Part shown: positions 55,275 through 64,000 of the stretch, one piece after another
How the letters are laid out: every line of letters begins with the position of its first letter
Position numbering within the stretch: position 1 is the stretch's first letter
Assembly (NCBI GenBank): GCA_027493525.1
Contig: JAOSKN010000003.1
Location: 1,240,001 to 1,304,000, forward strand
Length of the DNA: 64,000 nucleotides
DNA from: Planctomycetota bacterium
GTDB taxonomy: Bacteria; Planctomycetota; SZUA-567; H5-PLA8
Direction of reading: 5' to 3'
Position numbers and translations under genes: made by a program
Notes under the pieces: generated by a model
Seen by the model: only the letters and a program-made list of their open reading frames with translations
Told to the model about the DNA's origin: nothing
Database searches by the model: none

Positions 55275-56555
55275 CTACTCGTACCGCAGGGCGTCGATGG
55301 GGTCCAGGGTGGCGGCCTTCCAGGCCGGGAAGGTCCCGAATATAACGCCGTCCAGCAGCGAAACCCCCACCGCCACGATCATCCCCCAGACCGCCAGCGA
55401 GACCTGCCAGCCGGTCCAATGGTGCACCAGGATCGTGAACCCGATCCCCATCACGCAGCCCAGGATGCCGCCGACCAGGCAGATGATCAGGGACTCGAAG
55501 AGGAACTGTTTGAGGATGTCGGCCTTGGTGGCGCCCACGGCCCTGCGGATTCCGACCTCGCGGCGCCGCTCGCTGACGTTGGCCAGCATGATGTTCATGA
55601 TCCCGATGCCGCCGACGACGAGGGAGATGCCGGCCGAACAGAGCATCACGATATTGAAGATCTGCTGCGCCTGCTCGACCTGCTGGAGCAGGTCCTGCGA
55701 GACGACGATTTCGTAGTCGCGTTCCTCGAGCGGGCGGCCTTCCATGCCGTGGGCGGTCTCGTAGAAGCGGCGGATCAGAGCCTCGGCCGAGCGCACCTCC
55801 GCGGTGTCGCGGCAATGGTAGACGACCTGGGTCACTTCGTCGTCGAGCGGAGCCTGGGTGGTGCGGCGAAGCGCGGCCTCCAAGGGGATGTAAATGCGGC
55901 GGTTGAGCCTGCGGACCTGCGCGACGTCGAACTTCTCCTCGGTCACTTCCTTGCTCTTGAGCACGCCGACGATGAAGTACGGCTCGTGATCGATGGCCAG
56001 GACCTGCCCGACCGGGGTATCGACGTCGCTGAAGATCTCGTCGCCAATGGCCTGCTCGATGACGCAGACGCGCCGCGCGGCGGTCTCGTCGGCCGGGTTG
56101 AGAAAGCGACCGTGGAGCAGGTTGAAATTCATCACGCCCAGGAAGGCGGGCGTGGTCCCGACGACCTCGGCCGCCACGGGCTCCTCGCCCTTGCGGACGG
56201 TCGCGAAGACGCGGCGCCAGGGCGCGTGGGCGTCGATCAGGTCGCAGGACTCGGCCAGCACGCGGGCCTCGTTGCGGGTGAGCCCCTCCGAACGCAGCCG
56301 GGCGGACTTCTTCAGCTTGCGCTCCTCGGGGGTCTGGCTGCGCCAGTCGATGCCTTTGACGATGACGTTGTTGGCGCCCAGCGCGGCCAACTGTTTGACC
56401 ATTTCGCCCCGCGCGCCCTGGCTCACCGCGATCACCGCGACCACCGAGGCCACGCCGAAGATGATGCCGAGCATCGAGAGGGCCGCGCGGACCTTGTGGA
56501 CCGAGAGGCCCTTGAGGCCGATGCGGAGGGAGTTGACCAGATCCATGGTTTCCAT
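55275..56555 (-). CDS. MacB-type ABC transporter permease
   Basis: The product has 426 residues. The N-terminal membrane helix (LSMLGIIFGVASVVAVIAVS) is followed by a periplasmic domain of about 220 residues (MacB_PCD) and three C-terminal helices with the FtsX signature (GGIGIMNIMLANVSERRREV, GIRRAVGATKADIL, AGISLVVGGIG). It ends AATLDPIDALRYE, the usual coupling tail. It is the integral part of a mechanotransmission exporter that works with an ATPase and a membrane-fusion protein. It lies 7 bp downstream of the ATPase gene in the same operon. Confidence 0.93.
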   Translation of the reverse strand: METMDLVNSLRIGLKGLSVHKVRAALSMLGIIFGVASVVAVIAVSQGARGEMVKQLAALGANNVIVKGIDWRSQTPEERKLKKSARLRSEGLTRNEARVLAESCDLIDAHAPWRRVFATVRKGEEPVAAEVVGTTPAFLGVMNFNLLHGRFLNPADETAARRVCVIEQAIGDEIFSDVDTPVGQVLAIDHEPYFIVGVLKSKEVTEEKFDVAQVRRLNRRIYIPLEAALRRTTQAPLDDEVTQVVYHCRDTAEVRSAEALIRRFYETAHGMEGRPLEERDYEIVVSQDLLQQVEQAQQIFNIVMLCSAGISLVVGGIGIMNIMLANVSERRREVGIRRAVGATKADILKQFLFESLIICLVGGILGCVMGIGFTILVHHWTGWQVSLAVWGMIVAVGVSLLDGVIFGTFPAWKAATLDPIDALRYE

Positions 56556-56562
56556 CCAACCC

Positions 56563-57297
56563 TCACGTCAACGCGACCACGCCCGCTTGGCGCGGCGTCT
56601 CGATCGTCTCTTCCCGCTCGATCAGCCCGTCCTTCAAGTGGATGATGCGCTGGGAATATTCGGCCTTCTCCCGGTCGTGCGTGACCTGGACGATGGTGCG
56701 GCCCTGGCGGTGCAAGGCCTGGAAGACGCCCATGATCTCGTCGCCGGTGCGGCTGTCGAGGTTCCCGGTGGGCTCGTCGGCCAGGATGATCGCCGGCTCG
56801 GTGACGAGCGCGCGCGCGATGGCCACGCGCTGGCTCTGCCCGCCCGAGAGTTCCGTCGGCTTGTGGTGCGTGCGGTCGCCCAGCCCGACCCGCTCCAGGA
56901 CCGCGCGCGCGAGCTGCAGGCGCTCGGCGCGCGGCACGCGCGCGTAAACCAGCGGCAGCGCCACGTTCTCCAGCGTGTCTTCCTGCGAAAGCAGGTTGAA
57001 CTTCTGAAAGACGAAGCCGATCTTTTCGTTGCGCAGGCGCGAGAGCGCTTCGTCGTCGAGGTCGGAGACGTCCACGCCGTCGAGGAAGTAATGCCCCGAA
57101 CTGCGCTGATGCAGGCAGCCCAGGACGTGCAGCAGCGTACTCTTGCCCGAGCCGGACTGGCCCATGATCGAGACGAACTCGCCGCGGCGCACGGCGAAGG
57201 AGACCCCGTTGAGCGCGGGCACGACGATGCCGCCGGGAAGCGCGTAGGCTTTCCCCAGTTCGCGGGCTTCGAGGACCACCTGCGCGGCGCCGCTCAT
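56563..57297 (-). CDS. MacB/LolD-type ABC transporter ATP-binding protein
   Basis: The product has 244 residues from the ATG at 57297, overlapping by 4 bases the stop of the upstream membrane-fusion gene (translational coupling). Walker A is GQSGSGKST, the Q-loop lies in FVFQKFNLL, the signature is LSGGQSQRVAIARAL (Gln-rich LolD/MacB style), Walker B is IILADEPTGNLDS and the switch His is in VTHDRE. It powers the MacB-type permease encoded just downstream. Confidence 0.95.
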   Translation of the reverse strand: MSGAAQVVLEARELGKAYALPGGIVVPALNGVSFAVRRGEFVSIMGQSGSGKSTLLHVLGCLHQRSSGHYFLDGVDVSDLDDEALSRLRNEKIGFVFQKFNLLSQEDTLENVALPLVYARVPRAERLQLARAVLERVGLGDRTHHKPTELSGGQSQRVAIARALVTEPAIILADEPTGNLDSRTGDEIMGVFQALHRQGRTIVQVTHDREKAEYSQRIIHLKDGLIEREETIETPRQAGVVALT

Positions 57298-58907
57298 CGG
57301 GGTTCCCCGCCTTCCGATTGCGCCGTGCGCCGCGCGCGTTCGAGGCGCGCGGCCTCGCTCTTCGGCACCAGGACCTCCTCGCCTTCGGCGAGCCCCTCCG
57401 TGACGGCCACGCGAAAAGCGTCGCTGCGCCCGAGTTCCACCGCGCGCCGATCGGACCCGCCCAGCGCGCCGCGGACCTGGACGTAGGCCCGCCCCTCCGC
57501 GTCGCGCTTCACGGCGCACCACGGCACCGCCAGGACCGGCTCGTCGGGGCCGCAGTCGATGCGCACGTCCGCGGTGAAGCCCAGGCGCATGGCCTGCCGG
57601 TCGGACTCGGAAAGATCCTCGAAGTCCAGCCATACCGGGACGACGTTGACGAAGGCTTCGCCGGACTTGGCCAGGGCCAGGCGCGAAAGCTCCACGTTCT
57701 TGTCGTTGGCCACCAGCGCGATCTCCGCGACACGCGCGGGATAGGTTCGCGAGGCGTACGCCGGCAGCCGCACGCTCGCGCGCTGACCCTCCTTGAGCTG
57801 GAGCACGTCGGCTTCGCAGACGTGGACCTTCACGCGCAGCCCGGCGGTATCCACGATCTTGCAGAGGTCCTGCCCGCGGTTGCGCGTCTCGCCGAGCTGG
57901 ATCGGCGAGAGGCTGGTGGACGAGCCTTTCCAGACATCGACGAAGGCGACGCGGCCGCCCAGCGGCGCGCGGACTTCGGCCTGGTCGATCTCGCGCCGCT
58001 TCTGCTCGAGGTTCAGCTTGAAGTTGTCCAGGTCCACCTGGGCCAGGTCCAGGTCGGCCTGCGCGATGGCAAGGTCCGCGTCGCGGTTGAAGACGCTCAT
58101 GTCGAGGTTCTTGCGCGCTTCGGCCACGGCCAAGTCGGCCAGGCGCCGGGTGTCGGAGCCCGCGCCGGCGTAGGCAAGCTGGTGCAGGACCTGCTCCTTG
58201 GCGTAGTCGGCCTTCACGCGGGCGAGCCCCAGGCGCTTCTGCTTGAGCACCGCTTCGGTGACGTAGCCCTGGCGCTGGAGGTCTTCGTGGCTGTCGTATT
58301 CGCGCTGCGACTGTTCGTACTTGATCCGCGAGGACTGCAAGGCAAAGTCGGCCTTCTGCTTCTCTTCGGCGGTGGGCCGGGCGTAGGTCTCGGTCCGGGC
58401 GATGGTCGCCAGGTCCAGGGCCGCCTGCAGGTTGGAATTCTCGTACTCGTACTTGAGCCGCACGGCCTCCAGATTCTTCCTGGCCTGCTCGACGGCCTGT
58501 TCCTTGTCGAAGAGATCCTTCTCCTGTTCCTCCAGGTCCGTCTTGGCCTTGGTGGCGTCGAAGCGAACGATGACCGCGCCGGGCTCGACATGCGAGCCCT
58601 CCTCGATCTTCCAGACGATTTCGCCGGTGAACCCGGTAAGCACGGGGGTCTCGAGGCGCGCGGCGACCTCGCCGATCTCGGCGAGCTGGAAGGGCAGCGG
58701 CGCGCGGACCGCGGGCGCCCAGGCGCGCTCGTCCCCCTTGACCCGGCTCAGCACGAACCAGGCGCCGGACAACGCGAGCAGGATCACGGCGGAAAAGAGC
58801 GCGGCCTTGCGCCGGCGCTCACGGCGCGCCAAGGCCCGGCCGCGCGCGGCCATGATGACCGAGGAGGCCAGGGGCGAGTCCGCGGGCTCGCGGGATCCCG
58901 GCGTCAT
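57294..58907 (-). CDS. Membrane-fusion protein (HlyD/MacA-like), third of three
   Basis: The product has 537 residues from ATG 58907, overlapping the upstream gene's stop by 4 bases. A membrane anchor (ALFSAVILLALSGAWFVLS) leads to split biotinyl-lipoyl halves (GFTGEIVWKIEEGSHVEPGA and EVRAPLGGRVAFVDV). Between them is a long alpha-helical coiled-coil hairpin of about 210 residues, and beta-barrel and membrane-proximal domains follow. It should bridge the MacB-type permease and an outer-membrane channel that is not encoded here. The C-terminus ends close to the ATPase start. Confidence 0.9.
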   Translation of the reverse strand: MTPGSREPADSPLASSVIMAARGRALARRERRRKAALFSAVILLALSGAWFVLSRVKGDERAWAPAVRAPLPFQLAEIGEVAARLETPVLTGFTGEIVWKIEEGSHVEPGAVIVRFDATKAKTDLEEQEKDLFDKEQAVEQARKNLEAVRLKYEYENSNLQAALDLATIARTETYARPTAEEKQKADFALQSSRIKYEQSQREYDSHEDLQRQGYVTEAVLKQKRLGLARVKADYAKEQVLHQLAYAGAGSDTRRLADLAVAEARKNLDMSVFNRDADLAIAQADLDLAQVDLDNFKLNLEQKRREIDQAEVRAPLGGRVAFVDVWKGSSTSLSPIQLGETRNRGQDLCKIVDTAGLRVKVHVCEADVLQLKEGQRASVRLPAYASRTYPARVAEIALVANDKNVELSRLALAKSGEAFVNVVPVWLDFEDLSESDRQAMRLGFTADVRIDCGPDEPVLAVPWCAVKRDAEGRAYVQVRGALGGSDRRAVELGRSDAFRVAVTEGLAEGEEVLVPKSEAARLERARRTAQSEGGEPR

Positions 58908-60352
58908 GGCGCCACCAGCCACACGCGGTCTCCTTCCTTCAGCTCTTCGGAGTTCACGACGGCATAAAGGCGGTCCTCGAGCCTGGGCTCGACCTGCACG
59001 CGCTCGGGGCCTCCCGCCGCGGTCTTGCGCACGTAGCAGATGTCCTTTTCGCGGACCAGGGCCGCGCGGGGCACGACCAGGACGTCCTGGTAGCGCTGGA
59101 GTTCGAGATCCACTTCCACGCGCAGGCCCGGCCGGAGCACGTCGGCCTCTTCGGCGATCTCCACCTCGATATCGAAGACCTGCCGTTCGGCCTGCCCGGT
59201 GAATTCCCGCGTCTCCCAGCGCAGGGCCTCGAACTCGTCGCGCCCCTTCTCGGCCACGCGCACGACCGAGCCGCTGAAGACGCGCTCCTGGAGGCCCGCG
59301 ACGCGGATCTTCGCCTGCTGCCCCGGCCGCACGTAGGCGATGCGGCCTTCGTCCACGGTGAGCTGCACTTTCATGTGCCGCAGGTCGGCGAGGGTCAGCA
59401 CGTCGCGGCCGCTGCCGACTTCGCGCCCCGGGCCGTAGCGGATGCCCCACGACGAGCGGATCATGGCGATGCCCGGAATGGGCGAGAGGTGCTTGGTATT
59501 CGCCAGGTTATCCCTGCAGTCACTCAGGTTCTGCTCCTCGCGCTTCCAGCGCACCTCGAAGCGCTCCTTCGCCCGGTCCATGTTCTCGGCCAGCATCGTG
59601 ACGCGCTGGTTGGCGCGCTCCAGGGCCTTTTCCTCGACCTGAACCTTGAGCTTCTGCTCGGCCAGCTTCACCGCGTCGGGGAGATGCAGCTTGGCGAGCT
59701 TGATCTCGGCATCCCTGACCTTGAGCCGCTGCTCGGTGGTATCGAGGTCCTTCTGCCGGACCTCGACGAAGGAGACGAAGCCGTCCTCGGCGAGGGAGGC
59801 GAGGATGTCGCGCTCTTCGCTGAGCGCCTGGAAGAGGTTCTTGGCGTTGGCGAGCTGGTTCTGGGCTTCGAGTTCGTCGGAGGCGCTGGGGCCGAGCTGC
59901 AGTTCCTTGAGCCGCAGGGCCTCGAGGTTCAGCTTCAGTTCGCGCGACTGCGCCTCGCCCTGGGCCTTGCGCAGTTCCTTGGCCAGTTCCTCGCGCTCCT
60001 TGACCCATTCGGCCTGGACGCGGCGCATCTTGGCTTCCTGCTGGACAAGCTGCTCCTGGTGCGGCTTGGGATCGACCAGGAAGAGGGCATCGCCTTCGGC
60101 CACGCGGGAGCCGTCGGCGACGATCTCCTGGAGCGTGCCGTTGACCTTGGACATCACGATCTGCTGGCTCACCGGGGCGAGGATGCCGGTGCGCGTGAGG
60201 TTCTGGACGAAGTCGCGCCGTTCGACCACCGCGACGCGCGGATCTTCCTTGATGGCTTCGGCGAAGAAGGACTTACCCAGGGCCATCAGGACGGCGAGCG
60301 CAAGCAGGGCCGCCAGGGCGAGCCAGCCTCTGTAGGATTGCCGTGACGTCAC
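58904..60352 (-). CDS. Membrane-fusion protein (HlyD/MacA-like), second of three
   Basis: The product has 482 residues. Anchor helix WLALAALLALAVLMALG. The first lipoyl half is VSQQIVMSKVNGTLQEIVAD with GSRVAEGDALFLVDP. The coiled-coil hairpin is long and heptad-rich (AKMRRVQAEWVKEREELAKEL onwards). In place of the usual second lipoyl half it has IPGIAMIRSSWGIRYGPGRE, and VLTLADLRHMKVQLTVDEGR opens the barrel. It overlaps the next gene by 4 bases. It is clearly a paralogue, not a fragment, of its neighbours. Confidence 0.88.
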   Translation of the reverse strand: MTSRQSYRGWLALAALLALAVLMALGKSFFAEAIKEDPRVAVVERRDFVQNLTRTGILAPVSQQIVMSKVNGTLQEIVADGSRVAEGDALFLVDPKPHQEQLVQQEAKMRRVQAEWVKEREELAKELRKAQGEAQSRELKLNLEALRLKELQLGPSASDELEAQNQLANAKNLFQALSEERDILASLAEDGFVSFVEVRQKDLDTTEQRLKVRDAEIKLAKLHLPDAVKLAEQKLKVQVEEKALERANQRVTMLAENMDRAKERFEVRWKREEQNLSDCRDNLANTKHLSPIPGIAMIRSSWGIRYGPGREVGSGRDVLTLADLRHMKVQLTVDEGRIAYVRPGQQAKIRVAGLQERVFSGSVVRVAEKGRDEFEALRWETREFTGQAERQVFDIEVEIAEEADVLRPGLRVEVDLELQRYQDVLVVPRAALVREKDICYVRKTAAGGPERVQVEPRLEDRLYAVVNSEELKEGDRVWLVAP

Positions 60353-60420
60353 CGGGGACTCGCTGCTCCCGCTCCGAACGACGTTAGACCTGGAACCTCT
60401 CCCGCGCGCCGAAACGCGGC

Positions 60421-62157
60421 TCAGGAGCCCCGGCCGCCTTTCCCGCTGGATCCGCCACCGCGCCGGCGCCCGCTGCCGCCCGGCGGACGCTCCCCGCCTT
60501 TGGTTGGAGCGCCGGGCGGAGCGGCGGCGCCGGGCGGGCCGCCGCCGGAGGGCATGGGACCCATGCTGCCGCTGCCCCCGCCGACTTTGCTTGCCTCGTT
60601 GCCGCCCACCGTCTGAACCGGGGGCTCCACGACAACCTCTTCCGTGGGCGCGGGCGGAATCAGGACCCGCTCGCCTTCCTTCAAGCCCGACGCGATCACG
60701 ACCTGCCCGTTGGAAACCGCGCCAAGCTGGACGACGCGCTCCTCGATGCCCGAACCCGAAGCGACTCGGACCGTGGCCTGCCGCCCCGCCTTCCGCACCG
60801 CGTGCTCGGGGAGCACGATGACGCCGCGCAGCGTAGCGATGGGGAATTCGACGGTCGCCTTGAACCCTTCGCGCAACCGCTCCGGGTCGCTCTCTTCCAG
60901 CTCAACCTCCAGGTCGAAGACCCGCAACCCGGAAAGACCATGGGCTTTGACGTCGGCGTTGGAGAGGTTGGCGTTGCGGTCCCGCGCCCAGCCGTCGATC
61001 CAGATCACCTCGCCGTGGTAGACCCGCCCAGGGAGGGTCTTGACGCGGATGAGGGCTTTGGAGCCCGGCTGGCCGTCGCGGCGGGTGGCGAGCCTGCGCA
61101 CGACCGATTCGGGAATCTGGGCGCGGACCTTCATTTTTTCGTAGCTGGGCAGGTCGAACGGCGGCTGCCAGCGGCTGACACGGTCGCCGACCGCCAGCTT
61201 CTTCTTCTCGCCCCAGCCGATCTCGCGGTACACGACGATCCCGTCGTGTGGCGCGAGGCGCGTGCTGTCTTCGAATTCGCGCTTCTGGTCGGCCAGTTTC
61301 TGGTTGAGTCGCTTGATGCTGTGCTCCGCGGCGTCGATCTTCGCGTCGATTTTTTCCAGGGAGGTCCGGCGGTCCAGCTCCTTGAGCTTGTAGGCGACCT
61401 CGGCCTGCTGGCGATTCAGGCGTGCGCGGTCCCGGTCGGCGGCGATGGCGCCGGCCAGCAACAGGTTGGCCTGCAGGGTGGCGTTGGCCAAGTCGGTCTC
61501 CGCCAGCTTCAGCGCGAGTTCCTTGGCCTCCAGGTCGGCGCGATTGGCGTAGCCCTTCGCCACCAGCGGGCGCATCGAGTCGAGTTCGGCATGGGCGGCC
61601 GCAAGCCGCGCCTGGGCGCCTTTCAGCAGGTTGTCCGCTTCGTCGCGCTCCAACGGCGTGGGATGCCCCAGCGTCTCTTTTTCCTTCAGTCCCGCCAGTT
61701 CCAGGCCGTCGCGGGCGGATTGCAGCTCCGCGTCCAGGCGCTTGGTCTCGAGTTCGCGCGCCTGCCGCTGCTGGGCCAACCCGCGCTCGGCCACGGCCAG
61801 ATCGTCTTCCGTGCGCTGAATGTTCTCCTTGAGCTCGTCCGTCTCCTGCGTGGCGATCGGTTCGCCTTTCTTGACACGCGTGCCCTCTTCCACCGCCCAA
61901 GCCAGCCGGCCGGAGTGCATGAAGCCGATGGTGGTGACCTTTACCGGCAGCAGGCGCCCATCTTCCACGCAGGATTCGGTGAAATCGGTGCACTTCACGA
62001 CGGCCCATTCGGCGCCGTCCAGGGGGTCGGCCGCGGCCGGACGGTCCCACCCGACCACGCCGATCGCCCAAGCGATCAATACCGTCAGCGACACGCCCAA
62101 TAAGGCGAGTCCATAAGGCCTGCGGGAGGCTGTCGAATGTTTCTCGGCATGCGCCAA
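60421..62157 (-). CDS. Membrane-fusion protein (HlyD-like), first of three, Gly/Pro-rich tail
   Basis: The product has 578 residues. Anchor helix YGLALLGVSLTVLIAWAIGVV; lipoyl half HSGRLAWAVEEGTRVKKGEP; a coiled-coil hairpin of about 190 residues (ENIQRTEDDLAVAERGLAQQ to IKRLNQKLADQKREFEDS); second half TRLAPHDGIVVYREIGWGEK. Barrel and membrane-proximal domains lead to an unusual 70-residue tail of Gly, Pro, Ser, Arg and Lys (GGGPPGAAAPPGAPTKGGE to GSSGKGGRGS), basic and presumably disordered. It is the first gene of the exporter operon; the 68-bp gap to the next gene has no terminator. Confidence 0.88.
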   Translation of the reverse strand: MAHAEKHSTASRRPYGLALLGVSLTVLIAWAIGVVGWDRPAAADPLDGAEWAVVKCTDFTESCVEDGRLLPVKVTTIGFMHSGRLAWAVEEGTRVKKGEPIATQETDELKENIQRTEDDLAVAERGLAQQRQARELETKRLDAELQSARDGLELAGLKEKETLGHPTPLERDEADNLLKGAQARLAAAHAELDSMRPLVAKGYANRADLEAKELALKLAETDLANATLQANLLLAGAIAADRDRARLNRQQAEVAYKLKELDRRTSLEKIDAKIDAAEHSIKRLNQKLADQKREFEDSTRLAPHDGIVVYREIGWGEKKKLAVGDRVSRWQPPFDLPSYEKMKVRAQIPESVVRRLATRRDGQPGSKALIRVKTLPGRVYHGEVIWIDGWARDRNANLSNADVKAHGLSGLRVFDLEVELEESDPERLREGFKATVEFPIATLRGVIVLPEHAVRKAGRQATVRVASGSGIEERVVQLGAVSNGQVVIASGLKEGERVLIPPAPTEEVVVEPPVQTVGGNEASKVGGGSGSMGPMPSGGGPPGAAAPPGAPTKGGERPPGGSGRRRGGGSSGKGGRGS

Positions 62158-62214
62158 AGCGATGCAGCCCTCAATTCTGTCTCTGTACTATACCCCTGAA
62201 GTGACCCGCCGGTC

Positions 62215-62220
62215 ATTATA
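62215..62220 (-). promoter_or_regulatory. Possible -10 element for the exporter operon
   Basis: On the minus strand TATAAT lies about 58 bases before the start at 62157, in an otherwise AT-richer spacer. The hexamer 17 bases further upstream is not a good -35 match, so the call rests on the -10 and position only. Confidence 0.35.
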
Positions 62221-62325
62221 TCCGCAACGTTGTACTACGTGTTCGTATATATTCATAAGATCCCACCGGACGAGGGGATATACGAAAGATTCGAAAGTCC
62301 GGGCCCAAACCCCTACCGGTCGTTC

Positions 62326-62361
62326 AATAAAAACGCCCGCTTCAGAATCTGAAGCGGGCGT
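62326..62361 (-). terminator. Rho-independent terminator of pnp
   Basis: A 12-bp perfect stem CGCCCGCTTCAG / CTGAAGCGGGCG (62334-62345, 62349-62360) has a 3-nt loop and is followed on the minus strand by TTTTTATT. It begins 35 bases after the pnp stop and separates pnp from the exporter operon. Confidence 0.92.
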
Positions 62362-62395
62362 GCTTGGCGTCGAGGAGCCGAAACGACCCGTCCGG

Positions 62396-64000
<1,605 letters not shown>

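Overview
The window is a 64 kb, mostly high-GC chromosomal segment. It has the look of the PVC superphylum, and a Planctomycetota-like bacterium is my best guess. This is inference from gene content: sulfatases, large secreted glycoside-hydrolase-like proteins, right-handed beta-helix proteins, HEAT/TPR proteins, a sugar isomerase plus Gfo/Idh pair, and short inner-membrane proteins with a WFQLHLST-type start. No 16S rRNA gene is present to settle the phylum.

Bases 1-7.3 kb form an accessory region rich in mobile DNA. Two near-identical IS256-family elements (187-1568 and 2246-3627), each with a perfect 9-bp target duplication, interrupt a HEAT-like gene and the signal-peptide region of a small secreted-protein gene. 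An IS4-family element follows at 4051-5505, also with a 9-bp duplication. Then come a small membrane protein, REP-like hairpins, and a REP-associated (RAYT) transposase relic framed by 59-bp inverted hairpin repeats. The host genes here look more AT-rich than the rest of the window.

Bases 7.3-29.6 kb carry a proline-rich unknown protein with AraC-like helices, a TIM-barrel sugar isomerase and Gfo/Idh oxidoreductase pair, two tandem secreted paralogues, a GT39-type membrane glycosyltransferase, a roughly 1300-residue secreted glycoside-hydrolase-like protein, a beta-helix protein, a GntR-type regulator, a Ser-type sulfatase, two SDR-fold proteins, a class III adenylate cyclase with an extracytoplasmic sensor, and a Cys-repeat lipoprotein. 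Much of this fits scavenging of (sulfated) polysaccharide sugars.

Bases 30.2-35.5 kb hold the most unusual locus. One gene fuses pyruvate-dehydrogenase-like E1 alpha and beta. It overlaps a second gene encoding lipoyl domain - E2 acyltransferase - acyl carrier protein - sulfotransferase - thioesterase, with a Cys nucleophile in the thioesterase. This joins an alpha-keto-acid (or ketose) acyl-loading machine to the ACP-sulfotransferase-thioesterase release cassette known from CurM/Ols-type olefin-forming synthases. A tRNA-Ala(CGC) follows.

Bases 35.7-50.4 kb carry more large secreted proteins (thioredoxin-like/PA14-like, GH5-like, a 1173-residue extracellular protein), an MscS-like channel, a GH88-like hydrolase, a truncated sulfatase relic and a radical SAM protein. 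Bases 50.4-64 kb carry two inverted-repeat intergenic elements, a beta-propeller protein, an MFS transporter, a HEAT/TPR protein, a MacB-type ABC exporter with three successive membrane-fusion proteins, and pnp with a clear terminator; pnp runs off the window end.

Six otherwise plausible genes are broken by single-base indels, six of the seven at G/C runs of 4-6 (most read as length 5) and one beside a short C3 run. They are annotated here as single interrupted genes, with sequencing or assembly error as the leading explanation.
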